Source of the DNA: Cytophagia bacterium
Lineage (GTDB): Bacteria; Bacteroidota; Bacteroidia; Cytophagales; Cyclobacteriaceae
NCBI GenBank assembly: GCA_013373005.1
Contig: JABXIP010000342.1
Location: 1 to 6,956, forward strand
DNA length: 6,956 bases
Direction of reading: 5' to 3'
Below are positions 6,733 through 6,956 of the stretch, piece after piece. Made by a program: the position numbers and the translations under genes. The notes beneath the pieces were generated by a model. It was not told the origin of the DNA, made no database searches, and worked only from the letters and a program-made list of their open reading frames with translations. How positions within the stretch are numbered: position 1 is the stretch's first letter; each line of letters begins with the position of its first letter.

Positions 6733-6956
6733 TTAAACTTAGGAAGATTATCAAGTCCAATATTCCCTATAAAGTAGTCCCAATCCTGATTAGAAAGTTG
6801 GTTTTTCACTTTGTTGAACATGGTTTTACTGTCAGCATATTCAATCAAGATAACCGGTAGATTATAGTTTTTATGTAAAGCTTTCAACTCGTTCATTTTC
6901 TCATGGAATTCGCTGACTCTACGCATTCTATAGGCTTCCTTTTCAAAATTATAATC
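6729..6956 (-). CDS. C-terminal end of a GH114/PelA-hydrolase-like protein (endo-alpha-1,4-polygalactosaminidase type), 5' end outside window
   Basis: The frame stays open through the right edge, giving 75 visible C-terminal residues (DYNFEKEAYR, then the Met at 6926-6924, which is internal). The visible part reads as a helix, then a hydrophobic strand LPVILIEYAD, a second helix, and a final DYFIGNIGLDNLPKF. This matches my recollection of the end of GH114-type TIM barrels, where a late strand of the form kPVlviEYa is followed by a helix and a 'gfi..r.Ld.lp' ending. Members of this family, and the related hydrolase domain of PelA, cleave partly deacetylated alpha-1,4-linked GalNAc/GalN polymers in the periplasm or outside the cell. 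The catalytic acidic residues expected earlier in the domain cannot be checked here, nor can a signal peptide. The gene is first of the three visible operon members and is coupled to the next by ATGA. Certain as a coding region; moderate as GH114, helped by the deacetylase two genes downstream. Confidence 0.6.
   Translation of the reverse strand, partial: DYNFEKEAYRMRRVSEFHEKMNELKALHKNYNLPVILIEYADSKTMFNKVKNQLSNQDWDYFIGNIGLDNLPKFK

Overview
The window looks like an ordinary chromosomal segment of a Bacteroidota bacterium, probably of the Cytophagales type. The evidence is a moderately AT-rich composition, starts without clear Shine-Dalgarno sequences, an acidic-tailed lipoprotein signal, and two kinds of intergenic palindromic repeat that I recognise from this phylum. 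The assignment rests on recognition by eye; no database search was run.

Layout. On the + strand, positions 1-732 hold the last 243 codons of galE (UDP-glucose 4-epimerase); its NAD-binding N terminus lies outside the window. A 145-base gap (733-877) between convergent genes carries two repeat elements: a paired-hairpin element at 753-822 and a GACCAT-repeat palindrome at 842-878. The second touches the stop codon of the next gene. Everything from 878 to 6956 is a tightly packed minus-strand operon read right to left: (i) the C-terminal 75 residues of a GH114/PelA-hydrolase-like protein (6729-6956); (ii) a 657-residue polytopic membrane protein with a periplasmic C-terminal domain (4759-6732), which starts inside the previous stop codon (ATGA); (iii) a 1291-residue lipoprotein (878-4753), which starts 5 bases after the previous stop.

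How they may work together. The 1291-residue protein combines a lipobox, a Rossmann-like domain, a CE4-like polysaccharide deacetylase domain (DUF2194 type), a helical TPR-like segment and a C-terminal outer-membrane beta-barrel. In Pseudomonas Pel exopolysaccharide systems these parts are split between PelA (hydrolase plus deacetylase) and PelB (TPR plus barrel porin). Here the hydrolase-like part is a separate gene upstream, and the deacetylase is fused to the export channel. The operon is therefore best read as a rearranged Pel-like export and modification module for a cationic, GalNAc-type exopolysaccharide. The membrane protein has a GT-C-like topology and has no counterpart I can name in the classical Pel set. 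The neighbouring GalE has Cys at the gatekeeper position, which is expected to permit UDP-GlcNAc/UDP-GalNAc epimerisation. That fits supply of a Pel precursor, but galE is convergent, so co-regulation is not shown. The synthase (PelF/PelG-like) genes, if present, would lie beyond position 6956.
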